Assembly (NCBI GenBank): GCA_903838705.1
Contig: CAILZL010000037.1
Coordinates: 1-64,000, forward strand
DNA length: 64,000 bases
Reading direction: 5' to 3'
Source: an uncultured Pseudomonadota bacterium
Lineage (GTDB): Bacteria > Pseudomonadota > Gammaproteobacteria > Steroidobacterales > Steroidobacteraceae
Positions within the stretch are counted from its first letter, which is position 1; every line of letters begins with the position of its first letter. Shown piece after piece: positions 18,989 to 31,187 of this stretch. The notes below the pieces were generated by a model. The model was not told where the DNA came from and made no database searches. It saw only the letters and a list, made by a program, of their open reading frames with translations. The translations under genes and the position numbers were made by a program.

Positions 18989-20512
18989 TCAGAGTGGAAG
19001 CGGCAATTTCGACATCATGATGTGCTGAACCAGATGCTCGACACTGGGCTTCATGACTTGCAGCAGCGGCGCAGGCCACAGCCCCAGCGCCAGTACAGCC
19101 ACAGCCAGCACGGCCATCATGATGAATTCACGTCCGTTCACATCTTCGACATGCGCGACATGCTCGTTAGTGACGGTTCCGAAGATGACCCGCTTGACCA
19201 GCCACAGGGTGTAGGCAGCGCCGAGGATCAACGTCATGGCAGCGAGGAAGGCATACCAGAAGTCAGCCTTGAACGCGGCCAGAATCACCAGGAATTCACC
19301 AACGAATCCTGAGGTGGCTGGCAAACCTGAATTGGCCATGGAGAACAGCACAAAGAAGGCAGCAAAGATCGGCATCTTGTTGACCACACCGCCATAGGCA
19401 CTGATTTCCCGGCTGTGCACGCGGTCATACATGACCCCGACGCCAAGGAACATGGCACCGGAAATCAGACCGTGCGAGATCATCTGCACCATTGCGCCGT
19501 CCAGTCCCATGGCTGCGCCCTGTATGCTGCCAGTAGCACGCACGATTTCCCACGCAAGGAATGAACCCAGCGTGACAAAGCCCATGTGTGCGATGGACGA
19601 ATAGGCAATCAGCTTCTTCATATCCTGCTGCACCAGTGCGACAAAGCCGATGTACACCACGGCAATCAGCGACAGCGAAATCATCAACCAGTCCAGTTCA
19701 TGGCTGGCATCCGGTGCAATCGGCAGAGAGAAACGCAGGAAACCATAACCGCCCATCTTCAACATGATAGCCGCCAGAATAACCGAGCCACCGGTAGGCG
19801 CTTCCACGTGTGCGTCCGGCAACCAGGTATGCACCGGCCACATCGGGACTTTCACAGCAAACGCCAGCAGGAAGGCAATAAAGATCAGCAACTGCTCATC
19901 CATTGTGAGCTTCATGGTCTGGAATGCGGTAATTTCAAAGCCGCCCGACTTCAGGTGCAGGTAGATCAGAGCGACCAGCATGAACACCGAGCCGAGGAAG
20001 GTATACAGAAAGAACTTGATGGTGGCGTACACACGACGCGGCCCCCCCCAGATACCGATGATGATGAACATCGGGATCAGCATGGCTTCCCAGAACACGT
20101 AAAACAGCAGGGCATCCAGTGAAGCAAACACGCCCACCATCAATCCTTCCAGAATCAGGAAAGCGGCGTAGTACTGTGTCTGTCTGTTTTCAATGGCAGT
20201 CCAGCCCGCCAGTACCACAAATGGGGTAATGAAAGTGGTCAATACCACCAGCGGCATGGCAAACCCATCCACACCCAGGTGATAAGTGGCATTGAAGGCA
20301 TTAATCCATTCTCGATACTCAACGAACTGCATCGCCGCAGTCGTGACATCAAAGTTCATCCACAGCGGCAGTGACAGAACAAATGTAGCCAGCGAACCCA
20401 GCAACGCCAGCCAGCGTCCCGCTACTACAGCGCGCTCTCCCAGCGCCAGCAACACCACGCCGACGGCAATGGGCAGCCAGACAAGTACGCTCAAGATGGG
20501 CCAATCAATCAT
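18989..20512 (-). CDS. nuoM: NADH-quinone oxidoreductase subunit M
   Basis: Second antiporter-like proton-pumping subunit of complex I. 507 residues, 14 predicted membrane helices (E. coli 509). Hallmarks: FYVFWEAMLIPMFIIIGIWGG, AVKVPMWPVHTWLPDAHVEAP and LIAYSSIAHMGFVTLG, the last holding a conserved Lys of the channel. Placed between nuoL and nuoN as usual, 51 bp after nuoL. Confidence 0.97.
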   Translation of the reverse strand: MIDWPILSVLVWLPIAVGVVLLALGERAVVAGRWLALLGSLATFVLSLPLWMNFDVTTAAMQFVEYREWINAFNATYHLGVDGFAMPLVVLTTFITPFVVLAGWTAIENRQTQYYAAFLILEGLMVGVFASLDALLFYVFWEAMLIPMFIIIGIWGGPRRVYATIKFFLYTFLGSVFMLVALIYLHLKSGGFEITAFQTMKLTMDEQLLIFIAFLLAFAVKVPMWPVHTWLPDAHVEAPTGGSVILAAIMLKMGGYGFLRFSLPIAPDASHELDWLMISLSLIAVVYIGFVALVQQDMKKLIAYSSIAHMGFVTLGSFLAWEIVRATGSIQGAAMGLDGAMVQMISHGLISGAMFLGVGVMYDRVHSREISAYGGVVNKMPIFAAFFVLFSMANSGLPATSGFVGEFLVILAAFKADFWYAFLAAMTLILGAAYTLWLVKRVIFGTVTNEHVAHVEDVNGREFIMMAVLAVAVLALGLWPAPLLQVMKPSVEHLVQHIMMSKLPLPL

Positions 20513-20563
20513 GCGATATGCTCTGCAAATTCTTCAGTGAGTGTTCAAGTAACCGGCTTTGCA

Positions 20564-22639
20564 TCAACGCAGCCAGTGCAAAACAAACCAGCCAAGTGTG
20601 ACAGCAAGACCAATAATCATCGTGAAGGCATAGCTGTACAGACGACCCGTCTGAATGCCGCGTATCACGCTGGCAAACCAGCCCACCGCGCGTGCTGAAC
20701 CGTTGACCAGCAGACCGTCGATAAAAATGCTGTCGCCAACTTTCCACAGAGCCTGACCCAGATTACGACTGCCCTTGGCGAATACGGCGAAGTACACGTC
20801 ATCGAAGAAGTACTTGTTCTCGAACAGTTTGTAGAGCGGCGAGAAGGCACTGGCGATCTTGCCGGGAACGTCGGTCAGCTTGACGTAGAACAGCCAGGCA
20901 AAGAACACACCGCCCATCGCCAGGAAGAATGGCAACTGGGTAATGCCATGTTCAACGAAACCAGCTGAACCATGGAACTCATGCGCCAGCTCGCCCAGCA
21001 CATTGTGAGATTCTTCAACTACGATGGCTGAACCGAAGTAATCACCGAACAGCATAGGACCGATGGTGAACCAGCCGATGAACAGCGAAGGAATAGCCAG
21101 CAGCACCAGCGGCAAGGTCACCACCCAGGGACTTTCGTGTGGAACACCACCATGGTGACCATGATCATCATGCGCATGATCGTCGTGGGAATGATCGTCA
21201 TGACCGTGTGTATGGTCATCATGCTTGTCGGCCACGGCATGGCTGTCATGTGCATGAGCAGCTTCACTGGTATCGAAGCGCTCCTTGCCGTGGAAGGTCA
21301 TGAACACCAGACGGAAGCTGTAGAACGCGGTGATGAACACACCCGAGAGTACGCAGTAATATGCGAAGCGAGCGGCAGGCAGATGCGATTCGCTGACAGC
21401 TTCAATCAGCGCATCCTTGGAGAAGAAGCCAGAGGTACCGGGAAAACCGATCAACGCAAGCGAGCCGATCAGACAGGTCCAGTAGGTAATCGGCATGTAC
21501 TTCCTGAGATTGCCCATCTTGCGCATGTCCTGCTCGTGATGCATACCGATGATCACCGAGCCAGCGGCAAGGAACAGCAACGCCTTGAAGAAGGCATGAG
21601 TCATCAGATGGAACACCGCACCGGCATAGGCTGACACGCCGAGCGCTACGGTCATGTAACCCAACTGAGACAGGGTTGAATACGCCACCACACGCTTGAT
21701 GTCGTTGTTCACCAGACCCAGCAGGCCCATGAAGAAGGCCGTGCAGGAACCAATGATCAGCACAGTGTTCAGTGCCGTCTCGGACATTTCAAACAGCGGC
21801 GACATACGCGCCACCATGAAGATACCGGCGGTCACCATGGTTGCCGCATGGATCAGTGCCGAAATCGGTGTCGGGCCTTCCATCGAATCGGGCAACCACA
21901 CATGCAGCGGCATCTGTGCGGACTTGCCCATGGCGCCGACAAACAGTAACAGGCAAGTAACAGTGATGGCGTCCCACGCATAACCCGGAATGATTTCCAT
22001 GGTCTTGCCGGCAAAAGCATGATGAGCTGCCGCAAACACTTCGCGATAGTCCAGCGAACCCGTGTAATACAGCACGGCGGCAATACCGAGCACGAAACCG
22101 AAGTCACCCACACGGTTAACCAGAAACGCCTTGAGATTGGCAAAGATCGCCGTCGGGCGCGTGTACCAGAAGCCGATCAGCAGATAGGACACCACACCCA
22201 CCGCTTCCCAGCCGAAGAACAGCTGCATGAAGTTATTCGACATCACCAGCATCAGCATTGAGAAAGTGAACAGCGAGATATAGGAGAAAAACCGCTGGTA
22301 GCCCGGATCATCAGCCATGTAGCCGATGGTATAGACGTGCACGCACAGTGATACGAAAGTCACCACCACCATCATCATGGCAGTGAGGCGATCTACCATG
22401 AAGCCGACATTCATCTGCACTCCATCACTGACCAGCCAGGTGTACAGATTGCCGTAGTAGTTCTGTGCTTCACCGGTGACCAGTTGCTTGAGCGTCAGGA
22501 TCGACAGTACACAGGCAGTGGCCACACCGAGAATTGTCACAGTGTGCGCACCCGCACGCCCGATGAACCGGCCAAAAATACCGGCAAGAATCGCTGCAAT
22601 CAGCGGAGCCAGTACGATGACTAAAAGAGTATTCTCCAC
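20564..22639 (-). CDS. nuoL: NADH-quinone oxidoreductase subunit L with His/Asp-rich loop
   Basis: Largest antiporter-like subunit, at the far end of the complex I membrane arm, with the long lateral helix at the C-terminus. 691 residues against 613 in E. coli. Family stretches: FFGWEAVGVVSYLLIGFWY, GKSAQMPLHVWLPDSMEGPTP and VVAYSTLSQLGYM. The extra length is largely a loop at about residues 458-502 with 15 His and some 10 Asp in about 40 residues (repeats of HDDH). Such a loop could bind divalent metal ions; no enzymatic role is known to me. It lies 3 bp after nuoK. Confidence 0.97.
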   Translation of the reverse strand: MENTLLVIVLAPLIAAILAGIFGRFIGRAGAHTVTILGVATACVLSILTLKQLVTGEAQNYYGNLYTWLVSDGVQMNVGFMVDRLTAMMMVVVTFVSLCVHVYTIGYMADDPGYQRFFSYISLFTFSMLMLVMSNNFMQLFFGWEAVGVVSYLLIGFWYTRPTAIFANLKAFLVNRVGDFGFVLGIAAVLYYTGSLDYREVFAAAHHAFAGKTMEIIPGYAWDAITVTCLLLFVGAMGKSAQMPLHVWLPDSMEGPTPISALIHAATMVTAGIFMVARMSPLFEMSETALNTVLIIGSCTAFFMGLLGLVNNDIKRVVAYSTLSQLGYMTVALGVSAYAGAVFHLMTHAFFKALLFLAAGSVIIGMHHEQDMRKMGNLRKYMPITYWTCLIGSLALIGFPGTSGFFSKDALIEAVSESHLPAARFAYYCVLSGVFITAFYSFRLVFMTFHGKERFDTSEAAHAHDSHAVADKHDDHTHGHDDHSHDDHAHDDHGHHGGVPHESPWVVTLPLVLLAIPSLFIGWFTIGPMLFGDYFGSAIVVEESHNVLGELAHEFHGSAGFVEHGITQLPFFLAMGGVFFAWLFYVKLTDVPGKIASAFSPLYKLFENKYFFDDVYFAVFAKGSRNLGQALWKVGDSIFIDGLLVNGSARAVGWFASVIRGIQTGRLYSYAFTMIIGLAVTLGWFVLHWLR

Positions 22640-22642
22640 GCC

Positions 22643-22948
22643 TTAACCCTTCATCGTATCGAGCTGTTCAACGTTGATGCTCTTGCGTTGACGGAACAGC
22701 ACCACCAGGATCGCCAGACCTATTGCCGACTCGGCAGCCGCAACGGTCAGGATGAAAAACACGAATATCTGGCCATGCAGATCGCCGAGCTGGCGTGAAA
22801 ACGCCACAAAGTTGAAATTGACGGCCAGCAGCATCAGCTCGATGCACATCAACAGCAGAATCACGTTCTTGCGATTGAGGAAGATGCCCGCCACTGACAG
22901 ACTGAACAGCACGCCGGAAAGCATCAGTACATTGTGCAAACTGATCAT
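22643..22948 (-). CDS. nuoK: NADH-quinone oxidoreductase subunit K
   Basis: Small membrane subunit of complex I with three transmembrane helices; 101 residues, the standard length. It carries the conserved membrane Glu residues in [14 protein letters not shown], needed for proton transfer, and [12 protein letters not shown]. Its start overlaps the nuoJ stop by 4 bases, so the two are probably translationally coupled. Confidence 0.96.
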   Translation of the reverse strand: MISLHNVLMLSGVLFSLSVAGIFLNRKNVILLLMCIELMLLAVNFNFVAFSRQLGDLHGQIFVFFILTVAAAESAIGLAILVVLFRQRKSINVEQLDTMKG

Positions 22949-23592
22949 GACTGGCCCTCTACGGTGTTACCGGTCTCGGGCTGCACTGCGGCAACCTTGA
23001 CGATGCGCACCCGGTCCTTCGCCTTCACAGATATCTGCGCGCCAATATCCTGCACCTTCTGGCCGCTACGTTTGCGCATGGTGAGCACAATGGCGGCGAC
23101 AATGGCGATCAGCAGAATGGACGCGGCCAGCTGCAGCGGGTACAGGTATTCGGTATACAGCAACTGTCCCAGTGCCTTGGTATTGCTGTAGTCCGCCGCA
23201 TAGGCAGCTGGCGAAGCCACACTGCTCAATCCCAGCGCTTTATCGTCCTGTGACTTCACCCACACTACGCTGCCGATTTCACCAATTACCAGCAATGCAA
23301 TGGGCAACCCAAGCCAGGCGTATCTGGTAAATCCGGCACGCAGTTCTTCAACTTTGATATCCAGCATCATCACCACGAACAGGAACAGCACCATCACTGC
23401 GCCCACGTACACCAGTATCAGGATGATGGCCAGAAACTCGGCTTCCAGCAGCATCCAGATGATGGCGCTATTGAAGAACGCAAACACCAGCCACAGCGCC
23501 GAGTACACCGGGTTGCGTGCAGTGATCACGCCCAGTGCGGAAACCACCAGCACGGCTGAAAAAACGTAGAACAGAATTTCAGTGAAGCTCAT
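22945..23592 (-). CDS. nuoJ: NADH-quinone oxidoreductase subunit J
   Basis: Membrane subunit of complex I with five helices, lying between NuoH/A and NuoK; its third helix changes shape in the coupling mechanism. 215 residues. Family stretch: [22 protein letters not shown]-like (here [19 protein letters not shown]). The C-terminal third is hydrophilic and poorly conserved. It starts directly after the nuoI stop. Confidence 0.95.
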   Translation of the reverse strand: MSFTEILFYVFSAVLVVSALGVITARNPVYSALWLVFAFFNSAIIWMLLEAEFLAIILILVYVGAVMVLFLFVVMMLDIKVEELRAGFTRYAWLGLPIALLVIGEIGSVVWVKSQDDKALGLSSVASPAAYAADYSNTKALGQLLYTEYLYPLQLAASILLIAIVAAIVLTMRKRSGQKVQDIGAQISVKAKDRVRIVKVAAVQPETGNTVEGQS

Positions 23593-24075
23593 TTATCGGT
23601 ACCGTGCGTCAGCAGCCTTGTCAGCGGCGATCATGGCTTCGAACTTGTCACCCACTGCAAGCAGCTTGTCCTTGGTCATGATGTTCTCGCCCCGGTTTTC
23701 CATGTGGTACTCGTGAATGCGGGTTTCCACAATCGCGTCCACCGGACAGGCTTCTTCGCAGAAGCCGCAGAAAATGCACTTGAACAGATCAATGTCGTAA
23801 CGGGTAGTACGGCGAGTACCGTCATCACTGACTCCGGATTCAATATTGATCGCCAGCGCCGGACACACGGCTTCGCACAGCTTGCAGGCGATGCAACGTT
23901 CCTGACCATTGGCATAGCGGCGCTGTGCATGCAGACCACGGAAACGCGGCGATTGCGGCGTCTTTTCTTCCGGGTACTGCACCACCACATGCGGGCGCGC
24001 AAAGAACTGGCGGGCGGTGACATACAGCCCCTGGCACAGCTCCGACAGAAATAGTGTTTTAAAAATACTTTTCAT
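23593..24075 (-). CDS. nuoI: NADH-quinone oxidoreductase subunit I
   Basis: Ferredoxin-like peripheral-arm subunit holding clusters N6a and N6b. 160 residues with two CxxCxxCxxxCP motifs: [12 protein letters not shown] and [12 protein letters not shown]. The short front segment lies on the membrane. It follows nuoH by 8 bp. Confidence 0.97.
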   Translation of the reverse strand: MKSIFKTLFLSELCQGLYVTARQFFARPHVVVQYPEEKTPQSPRFRGLHAQRRYANGQERCIACKLCEAVCPALAINIESGVSDDGTRRTTRYDIDLFKCIFCGFCEEACPVDAIVETRIHEYHMENRGENIMTKDKLLAVGDKFEAMIAADKAADARYR

Positions 24076-24083
24076 GGTCTGAC

Positions 24084-25184
24084 TCAGTTAGCCATCAGCC
24101 GGGCGAATGGCCCGATCTTCATGACGGCCAATACTGCTTCCACGGTGATCCACACCAGCGTCAGCGGAATAAATACCTTCCAGCCCAGCCGCATGATCTG
24201 GTCATAGCGATAACGCGGGAAGGTGGCACGGAACCACAGGAAGCAGAACAGGAAGAAACAGATCTTGAATACCAGCCAGTGCAGCCCGGAGGTAGTCAGG
24301 ATTGCCGGAAGCGATTCCACACCAGCAAACGGCGACAGCCAGCCACCGAGGAAGAAGATCGATGTCAGCGCCGAGATCAGAATCATGTTGATGTATTCGG
24401 CGACGAAGAACAGCGCGAAGGCCATGCCCGAATAGTCCACATGGAAGCCGGCCACGATTTCCGATTCACCTTCCACAACGTCGAATGGCGCGCGATTGGT
24501 TTCGGCAATGCCGGAGATGAAATAAATAATGAACAGCGGGAACAACCAGATAAAGAACCAGTTCGAAATGCCGCCACTCTGTGCGGAAATGATCTGCCCG
24601 AGATTCAGCGAACCGGCCGCCATCACCACACCCACCAGCGCAAAGCCCATTGCGATTTCATAAGCCACTACCTGCGCTGCTGCACGCATGGCGCCGAGGA
24701 AGGCGTACTTGGAATTGGAGGCCCAGCCGGCGAGGATAACGCCGTACACTCCCGTTGAAGTGAGCGCCAGAATATAGAGCAGACCGGCATCCACATTGGC
24801 AACAGTAAAACCCGGCCAGAAGGGCATCACGGCCCAGGTAGCCAGTGCTGGAATCGCAGTGAGCAAAGGTGCCAGAATAAACAGGAACTTGTTTGAGCCG
24901 GTAGGCAGGATGATTTCCTTGAACATCAGCTTGATCACATCTGCGAACGGCTGAGCAAGCCCGCGGAAATACGGCAGACCGAACAGACGGATTCGATTGG
25001 GACCGATACGCGCCTGCATGCTGCCAATAACGCGCCGTTCAGCCAGCGTCAGGAATGCCATGAAAATGATGATGGTCAGGAACATCATGACGGCAGTCAT
25101 GACAGTCCATGCCACCAGCCGTAACCAGTCAGGCAGGTTCAAGAAATCAAAGACCGGTTGAATCAGATCAGGGACGGCGTTCAT
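24084..25184 (-). CDS. nuoH: NADH-quinone oxidoreductase subunit H
   Basis: Membrane subunit next to the quinone cavity; links quinone reduction to the proton path. 366 residues, eight or nine helices. Hallmarks: [31 protein letters not shown] and [19 protein letters not shown], the last the acidic loop near the quinone site. Its start overlaps nuoG by 4 bases (ATGA). Confidence 0.97.
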   Translation of the reverse strand: MNAVPDLIQPVFDFLNLPDWLRLVAWTVMTAVMMFLTIIIFMAFLTLAERRVIGSMQARIGPNRIRLFGLPYFRGLAQPFADVIKLMFKEIILPTGSNKFLFILAPLLTAIPALATWAVMPFWPGFTVANVDAGLLYILALTSTGVYGVILAGWASNSKYAFLGAMRAAAQVVAYEIAMGFALVGVVMAAGSLNLGQIISAQSGGISNWFFIWLFPLFIIYFISGIAETNRAPFDVVEGESEIVAGFHVDYSGMAFALFFVAEYINMILISALTSIFFLGGWLSPFAGVESLPAILTTSGLHWLVFKICFFLFCFLWFRATFPRYRYDQIMRLGWKVFIPLTLVWITVEAVLAVMKIGPFARLMAN

Positions 25185-27352
25185 GCCTGCTCCCCTGCTC
25201 TGGCTTGCAGTGCTTCATGTGTGAGCTGGAGTGCGGTTGCGCGACGCACGATGGCATCCACACTGTACAGCTGCACTTCTATCGCCTCAGCAGCTGAATG
25301 CCGCGCCACGGCAGCTGTATTGTGATAGCGATTATCTGCAATCACATTGCCGGTCTGGTTACGCAACTCATCGCGAATCTGTTCTGAGTTTTCATAGTCG
25401 AAATCTGACAGATTCAGCAAATTGCCCAGTACCCGCAGCACTTTCCATGCAGGGCGTGCTTCGCCCAATGGACTGGCTGCACCGGGCACACTCTGCCAGC
25501 GGCCTTCAACATTGACATAGGTGCCTGATGTTTCAGCAAAGGTACCGATAGGCAGAATGATATCGGCATAGTCTTTTGCGCTGGCGTAGGACGACAGAGC
25601 CACGACAAATCCGTTAGCGCGCATTTTTTCAATGGCACCGGCAGGCAGATCCTGAGCTTCAATCGATCCCACCAGCAGATAGGATTTCAGTTTTGCATCC
25701 AGCATGTCTGCAGCAGACAGACCACTGGCAGGCAATGACTGACCGGCCACACCGCGATGCGGCAGCACACCTGCCAGATGTGCTGCAACGGTATTGCCGC
25801 CATCAGCGATGTATCCCAGCTGTGCACCGGTGATCTGTGACAAAGCGGCCGCCAGTGCGCGCAACTGCGCAAAGCCACCATCGCGCTGCGCCAGCGCACC
25901 GAGCAGAATAATGCGTCGTTCACCACTGCTTAGCTGTGCCGCAATGGCACGATGAGCATCACTGGCCTGAGCCTTTGCAACCAGTGCATTGACACTCGCG
26001 GGAACGGTTACGCCCTTAGCCTGCGCGGCCGCAGCCACGACCGCGGCCAGGTGATCAACCATGCCGATGCCATTACTGGCCAGATAGCCTGAAACGGGGA
26101 ACAGGTACTTATATGTGCGCGCGTTGATGAACGCGACCTGCGCGCCCCTCTTCACAGCGGCTTTACGAATGCGATGCGCCAGCAAAGGCGCTTCTTTACG
26201 CAGGTTGGAACCAATCACCAGCAGGCTGCCAGTTTGCTCCAATTCAGCAATAGAACACCCCAACCATGGAAATACCGGATCGAACTGCTGGTCGCTGCAA
26301 TCACTGCGCTGCAAGCGATGATCAATATTATTGCTGCCCAGCCCACGCGCAATGCGCTGTGTCAGATAGGCTTCTTCAAGGGTGACCGACGGTGCAGCCA
26401 GTACACCGATCTGGCCGGCATCCTGTCGGGCCACTGCATTCAGCCTGTCGGCAACCGCATGCAGTGCAGTCTGCCAATCCACTTCCCGCCAGCTATAGCC
26501 CTCACGCATCTGCGGCTTGGTCAGGCGATCTTCGCTATACAGACCTTCGTAACTGTAACGGTCACGATCTGCAATCCAGTTTTCATTAATGTCTTCATTG
26601 ACGCGCGGCACTACCCGCATCACACGCCCACGCAACACATGCGCGAACATATTGGTACCAACACTGTCATGCGGCGATACCAGTGGTTGCTGGGTCATTT
26701 CCCACGCACGGGCACTGTAGCGATAGGGCTTGCTGTTCAGTGCACCGACCGGGCACAGATCAATGATGTTGCCTGATAATTCATGCTCAACACTCTTCTC
26801 GATAAACGTGCCGATCTCGACATGTTCACCCCGACCGCAGGTTCCCAATTCCTGGAAACCCTGAATTTCCGAGGTAAAGCGCACACAACGGGTACAGTGA
26901 ATACAGCGCGTCATGTCAGTCGATACCAGCGGACCGATATTCTTGTCCTTCACCACCCGCTTGCGTTCGGCATAACGAGCAACATCACGACCGAAGCCCA
27001 CCGCCAGATCCTGCAACTCACACTCACCGCCCTGATCACAGATCGGGCAATCAAGCGGATGATTGATCAGCAGAAATTCCATCACTGCCTTCTGTGCAGC
27101 AATGGCTTTGGGTGACTTGGTGAAAATCTTCATGCCTTCGGCCACCGGGGTGGCGCAGGCTGGCAATGGCTTGGGTGCCTTCTCTACTTCCACCAGACAC
27201 ATGCGGCAATTGGCCGCGATCGGCAACTTGTCGTGATAACAGAAACGCGGCACATAATCGCCGCTGGCGTCCGTCGCATGGATCAGCATCTGACCCTTGC
27301 GCGCCTGCACCGGCCGGCCATTGATTTCAATATTGACGAGATCGTCGCTCAT
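25181..27352 (-). CDS. nuoG: NADH-quinone oxidoreductase subunit G
   Basis: Largest peripheral-arm subunit, related to molybdopterin oxidoreductases but without the cofactor. 723 residues. The first about 220 residues hold the cluster ligands: [2Fe-2S] N1b from [16 protein letters not shown] plus a later Cys, N5 in [14 protein letters not shown], and N4 in [10 protein letters not shown]. The remainder is the degenerate molybdopterin-binding fold. It is shorter than E. coli NuoG (908), as in many proteobacteria. It follows nuoF by 38 bp. Confidence 0.96.
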   Translation of the reverse strand: MSDDLVNIEINGRPVQARKGQMLIHATDASGDYVPRFCYHDKLPIAANCRMCLVEVEKAPKPLPACATPVAEGMKIFTKSPKAIAAQKAVMEFLLINHPLDCPICDQGGECELQDLAVGFGRDVARYAERKRVVKDKNIGPLVSTDMTRCIHCTRCVRFTSEIQGFQELGTCGRGEHVEIGTFIEKSVEHELSGNIIDLCPVGALNSKPYRYSARAWEMTQQPLVSPHDSVGTNMFAHVLRGRVMRVVPRVNEDINENWIADRDRYSYEGLYSEDRLTKPQMREGYSWREVDWQTALHAVADRLNAVARQDAGQIGVLAAPSVTLEEAYLTQRIARGLGSNNIDHRLQRSDCSDQQFDPVFPWLGCSIAELEQTGSLLVIGSNLRKEAPLLAHRIRKAAVKRGAQVAFINARTYKYLFPVSGYLASNGIGMVDHLAAVVAAAAQAKGVTVPASVNALVAKAQASDAHRAIAAQLSSGERRIILLGALAQRDGGFAQLRALAAALSQITGAQLGYIADGGNTVAAHLAGVLPHRGVAGQSLPASGLSAADMLDAKLKSYLLVGSIEAQDLPAGAIEKMRANGFVVALSSYASAKDYADIILPIGTFAETSGTYVNVEGRWQSVPGAASPLGEARPAWKVLRVLGNLLNLSDFDYENSEQIRDELRNQTGNVIADNRYHNTAAVARHSAAEAIEVQLYSVDAIVRRATALQLTHEALQARAGEQA

Positions 27353-27390
27353 GTTTTTGGCTTAGATTCCAGGCTGTAGGTCAGAACACA

Positions 27391-28698
27391 TCATGCAGCA
27401 TCCCGCTGACCGGCTTGCACCATGCTATGACCATGTTCGACGTAGTATTCAAACTCGTGACGGAAGTGCTTGAGGAAGCTCTGCACCGGCCATGCAGCCG
27501 CATCGCCGAATGCACAGATGGTATGGCCTTCAATCTTGCCAACCACTTCCAGCAACAGATCAAGATCCTGTCGCGTGCCCTGACCGGCGACGATGCGCTT
27601 CAGTACACGATTCACCCAGCCCGTACCCTCACGACACGGCGTGCACTGACCACAGGACTCGGCATAGAAGAATCGCGAAATACGCTCCAGTGTCTTCACC
27701 ATGCAGGTCTGATCATCCATCACAATCATCGAACCTGTGCCCAGTGACGAACCCACCTTGCGCAAGCCGTCATAGTCCATGGTGACATCGCTCAGCAATG
27801 CAGCCGGGATAACCGGTGTGGAGATACCACCCGGTATAACGGCCTTCAGTTTCCGGCCCTTCCAGACACCACCGGCTTCTTCCAGCAATTCATTGAAGGT
27901 AATACCCAGCGGCAGCTCAATGTTCAATGGTCTGGCCACATGTCCGGATACCGAGAACACCATGGTGCCGCCCGCGGTTGGCACTCCCAGATCCGCGAAC
28001 CACTTTGCGCCGTTACGCAGGATGGTGGGAACCGAGGCATAGCTTTGCGTGTTATTGATGGTTGTAGGCTTGCCATACAAGCCAAAGTTTGCCGGGAAAG
28101 GCGGCTTGAATCGCGGACGACCCTGTTTGCCTTCCAGCGACTCCAGCAAAGCCGTCTCTTCTCCACAGATATACGCACCTGCACCGATATAAGTATGCAG
28201 ATCGAAGTCTATGCCTGAACCTTTGATGTTCTTGCCGAGCAGACCCGCATCGTAGGCCTCCTTGAGAGCTGCTTCAAAGCGCGGGATCGGCTCGCCGAGA
28301 AATTCACCGCGAATATAGTTGTAACCAACGCTCGCGCCCATGGCATAGCCACCGATGGCCATACCTTCAATCAAGGCATGCGGGTTGTAGCGCAGGATGT
28401 CACGGTCATGACAGGTGCCGGGCTCACTCTCATCGGAGTTGCATACGACATACTTCTGTCCCGGTGCATTGCGCGGCATGAAGCCCCACTTCACACCCGT
28501 CGGGAAGCCTGCGCCCCCACGACCACGCAATCCTGAAGCTTTAACCTCCTCAATCACCTGTTCCTTGGTCATCTCACCGCGCAGGATCTTTTCCCACGCC
28601 TGATAGCCGCCGATCTTGCGATAGGTGGCCAGCTCCCAGGACCGCTCATATTTCAGCGGTTCAAAGCACACCAGATTTTTCTGTTCGAGCTTGTTCAT
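27391..28698 (-). CDS. nuoF: NADH-quinone oxidoreductase subunit F
   Basis: NADH dehydrogenase subunit that binds FMN and NADH and holds cluster N3. 435 residues. The glycine-rich FMN/NADH stretch [18 protein letters not shown] lies near residue 55, and the cluster motif [15 protein letters not shown] near 350, with a further Cys downstream (HTICAFG). It follows nuoE by 12 bp and forms the soluble electron-input module with NuoE and NuoG. Confidence 0.97.
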   Translation of the reverse strand: MNKLEQKNLVCFEPLKYERSWELATYRKIGGYQAWEKILRGEMTKEQVIEEVKASGLRGRGGAGFPTGVKWGFMPRNAPGQKYVVCNSDESEPGTCHDRDILRYNPHALIEGMAIGGYAMGASVGYNYIRGEFLGEPIPRFEAALKEAYDAGLLGKNIKGSGIDFDLHTYIGAGAYICGEETALLESLEGKQGRPRFKPPFPANFGLYGKPTTINNTQSYASVPTILRNGAKWFADLGVPTAGGTMVFSVSGHVARPLNIELPLGITFNELLEEAGGVWKGRKLKAVIPGGISTPVIPAALLSDVTMDYDGLRKVGSSLGTGSMIVMDDQTCMVKTLERISRFFYAESCGQCTPCREGTGWVNRVLKRIVAGQGTRQDLDLLLEVVGKIEGHTICAFGDAAAWPVQSFLKHFRHEFEYYVEHGHSMVQAGQRDAA

Positions 28699-28710
28699 GC
28701 TTGTTTGTGC

Positions 28711-29220
28711 TTACTTGAGACTGTCGAGAATCTCATCCACCCTGGCAGGCGTGAGATTTTCATAGAACACATGATCCACCATCATCATCGGCGCACCGGT
28801 GCATGCAGCCAGACACTCCTCTTCACGCTTGAGGAAGAAGCGGCCATCTGAAGTACTCTCACCAACTTTGATGCCCAGTCGTTTTTCAACATGCTCCAGC
28901 AACTCTTCGCCACCACACAGCATGCAGGAAATATTGGTGCACACTGACACATGGTATCGACCTACCGGCTTGGTCTCGAACATGGAATAGAAACTGGCCA
29001 CCTCGTACACCTGTATGGGTGGTAACTGCAGGTATTCAGCGATCGCGTCCATCTGCTGCGCAGTCAGAAAACCGTTATTTTCATGCTGTGCGGCCCGCAA
29101 TGCAGCCAGCACTGCCGAGCGCTTGCGTTCCGGCGGAAACTTGGTCAGCCAGTGATCAATTTCTTCTTTGAGATGAGCCGACAGTCCTGTCTGTACGGCA
29201 TTGTGGTCAGTGTTGCTCAC
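28711..29220 (-). CDS. nuoE: NADH-quinone oxidoreductase subunit E
   Basis: Thioredoxin-like subunit that holds the off-path [2Fe-2S] cluster N1a. 169 residues. Four Cys ligands are seen: CTNISC and, 36 or so residues later, CLAAC. Family stretch: [17 protein letters not shown]. The start overlaps nuoD by 4 bases (ATGA). Confidence 0.97.
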   Translation of the reverse strand: MSNTDHNAVQTGLSAHLKEEIDHWLTKFPPERKRSAVLAALRAAQHENNGFLTAQQMDAIAEYLQLPPIQVYEVASFYSMFETKPVGRYHVSVCTNISCMLCGGEELLEHVEKRLGIKVGESTSDGRFFLKREEECLAACTGAPMMMVDHVFYENLTPARVDEILDSLK

Positions 29221-30470
29221 CGGTCAACTTCTCCGAAAACAATATCCTGGGTGCCGATTACGGCAACCACATCGGCCAGCATATGACCCTTCACCATTTC
29301 TTCCAGTGCCGCCAGATGCACAAAGCCAGGGGCACGGCATTTCAGACGGAAGGGCTTGTTAGCTCCATCTGATACCAGATAAATACCGAACTCACCCTTG
29401 GGCGCTTCAACTGCCGCATAGGTTTCGCCGGCAGGCACGCAATATCCTTCCGTGAACAGCTTGAAGTGATGAATCAACGATTCCATATCACCCTTCATCT
29501 GCTCACGTGAAGGCGGCGCAATCTTGTGATCTTCCAGCATTACCGATCCCGGATGCTTGCGTAACCAGTCCACGCACTGCTTGATGATGCGGTTTGACTG
29601 CCGCATTTCTTCTACACGCACCAGATAACGGTCGTAACAATCGCCATTCACGCCAACTGGAATATCAAAATCCATATGGGCATAAACTTCATATGGTTGC
29701 TGCTTGCGCAGATCCCACGCCAGTCCAGAACCACGCAACATCGGACCGGTAAAACCTAATTGCAGGGCACGCTCAGGCGATACCACGCCGATATTCACGG
29801 TACGCTGCTTCCAGATACGGTTATCGGTAAGCAGGGTTTCGTATTCATCAACGCAAGCAGGAAAGCGCGCCACAAAATCATCAATGAAATCGAGCATGCT
29901 GCCGCTGCGACGTTCATTCAGCTTGTCGACCTGTTTCTGGGTACGCCATCTGGATGCCTGATACTTCGGCATTGAATCCGGCAAATCCCGGTACACGCCG
30001 CCCGGTCGATAATAGGTAGCATGCATGCGCGCACCGGAAACCGCCTCATAGCAGTCCATCAGATCTTCGCGCTCGCGGAAGCAGTACAGGAACATGGTCA
30101 TGGCGCCAATATCCAGACCGTGCGCACCCAGCCACATCAGATGATTCAGTATGCGGGTGATTTCATCGAACATCACGCGAATGTACTGCGCACGAACCGG
30201 CGCCTTGATTCCCAGCAGATTTTCAATCGCCATCACATAGGCATGTTCGTTACACATCATCGACACATAGTCGAGACGATCCATGTAACCGATGGACTGA
30301 TTGAAAGGCTTGGATTCCGCCAGCTTTTCCGTACCACGATGCAACAAACCGATATGCGGATCGGCTTTCTGGATGACTTCGCCATCCATTTCCAGCACCA
30401 GTCGCAATACACCGTGCGCAGCCGGATGCTGCGGACCAAAGTTCAAAGTGAAATTATGAATTTCAGCCAT
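29217..30470 (-). CDS. nuoD: NADH-quinone oxidoreductase subunit D
   Basis: 49-kDa-type subunit, related to the large subunit of NiFe hydrogenases, that forms the quinone pocket with NuoB. 417 residues; separate from nuoC here, unlike the fused nuoCD of E. coli. Hallmarks: [18 protein letters not shown] with the quinone-site His, [17 protein letters not shown], and the C-terminal DIVFGEVDR. It follows nuoC by 16 bp. Confidence 0.97.
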   Translation of the reverse strand: MAEIHNFTLNFGPQHPAAHGVLRLVLEMDGEVIQKADPHIGLLHRGTEKLAESKPFNQSIGYMDRLDYVSMMCNEHAYVMAIENLLGIKAPVRAQYIRVMFDEITRILNHLMWLGAHGLDIGAMTMFLYCFREREDLMDCYEAVSGARMHATYYRPGGVYRDLPDSMPKYQASRWRTQKQVDKLNERRSGSMLDFIDDFVARFPACVDEYETLLTDNRIWKQRTVNIGVVSPERALQLGFTGPMLRGSGLAWDLRKQQPYEVYAHMDFDIPVGVNGDCYDRYLVRVEEMRQSNRIIKQCVDWLRKHPGSVMLEDHKIAPPSREQMKGDMESLIHHFKLFTEGYCVPAGETYAAVEAPKGEFGIYLVSDGANKPFRLKCRAPGFVHLAALEEMVKGHMLADVVAVIGTQDIVFGEVDR

Positions 30471-30486
30471 GCTTGCTGCGCTTGCC

Positions 30487-31179
30487 TCAGGAATTCGCCG
30501 GACGCTGCGTCAGCGCTGCGTCATAACGGTTGTCATCGCGAATTACGCGCGGCACAAGCACACGCGGTTCGATGGAAACCGGCTGATAAATCACTCGGCC
30601 CTTGTCCTCGTCGTAACGTACTTCCACATTGCCGATTAACGGAAAATCCTTGCGGAATGGATGCCCGATGAATCCGTAGTCTGTGAGGATGCGGCGCAGA
30701 TCCGGGTGCCCGTTGAACAGGATGCCGAACATGTCGAATGCTTCACGCTCAAACCAGTTGGCCGACGCCCAGACATTCACTAGAGAATCAATAATCGGCG
30801 CATCGTTATCAGCCAGTCTTACACGCAGGCGCAAGCGCACGTTATTTGTGACAGACAGCAGGTGATATACCACTGCAAAACGACCTGATGACGCATCCGG
30901 TAATTCTGCATTACGTGCCACGCCGCGACTGAAACCGGTCCCGGTTGATTTCAGCGTCGACCATTCCACCTGACCGTAATTCAGATAATCCATACCGGTC
31001 AGATCAACCAGCTGTTCAAACCTGAATGCGTCAGCATCGCGCAGCGTAGTACAGACAGCAATCAGATCATCCGCAGCCAGCTCATAACTCAGCTCGCCAC
31101 AGGTTGAGGCAATGCGGGTCAGTCGCCCTGTAAATTGCGCATCAACGCGCTCAGCCATTGAATCAATGCGATTTGCCAT
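30487..31179 (-). CDS. nuoC: NADH-quinone oxidoreductase subunit C
   Basis: 30-kDa-type peripheral subunit that packs against NuoD. 230 residues. Signature: [24 protein letters not shown] in part and [12 protein letters not shown]. The first about 40 residues are weakly conserved, and an in-frame Met eight codons on is an alternative start. It lies 8 bp after nuoB. Confidence 0.95.
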   Translation of the reverse strand: MANRIDSMAERVDAQFTGRLTRIASTCGELSYELAADDLIAVCTTLRDADAFRFEQLVDLTGMDYLNYGQVEWSTLKSTGTGFSRGVARNAELPDASSGRFAVVYHLLSVTNNVRLRLRVRLADNDAPIIDSLVNVWASANWFEREAFDMFGILFNGHPDLRRILTDYGFIGHPFRKDFPLIGNVEVRYDEDKGRVIYQPVSIEPRVLVPRVIRDDNRYDAALTQRPANS

Positions 31180-31187
31180 GCTTGTGT

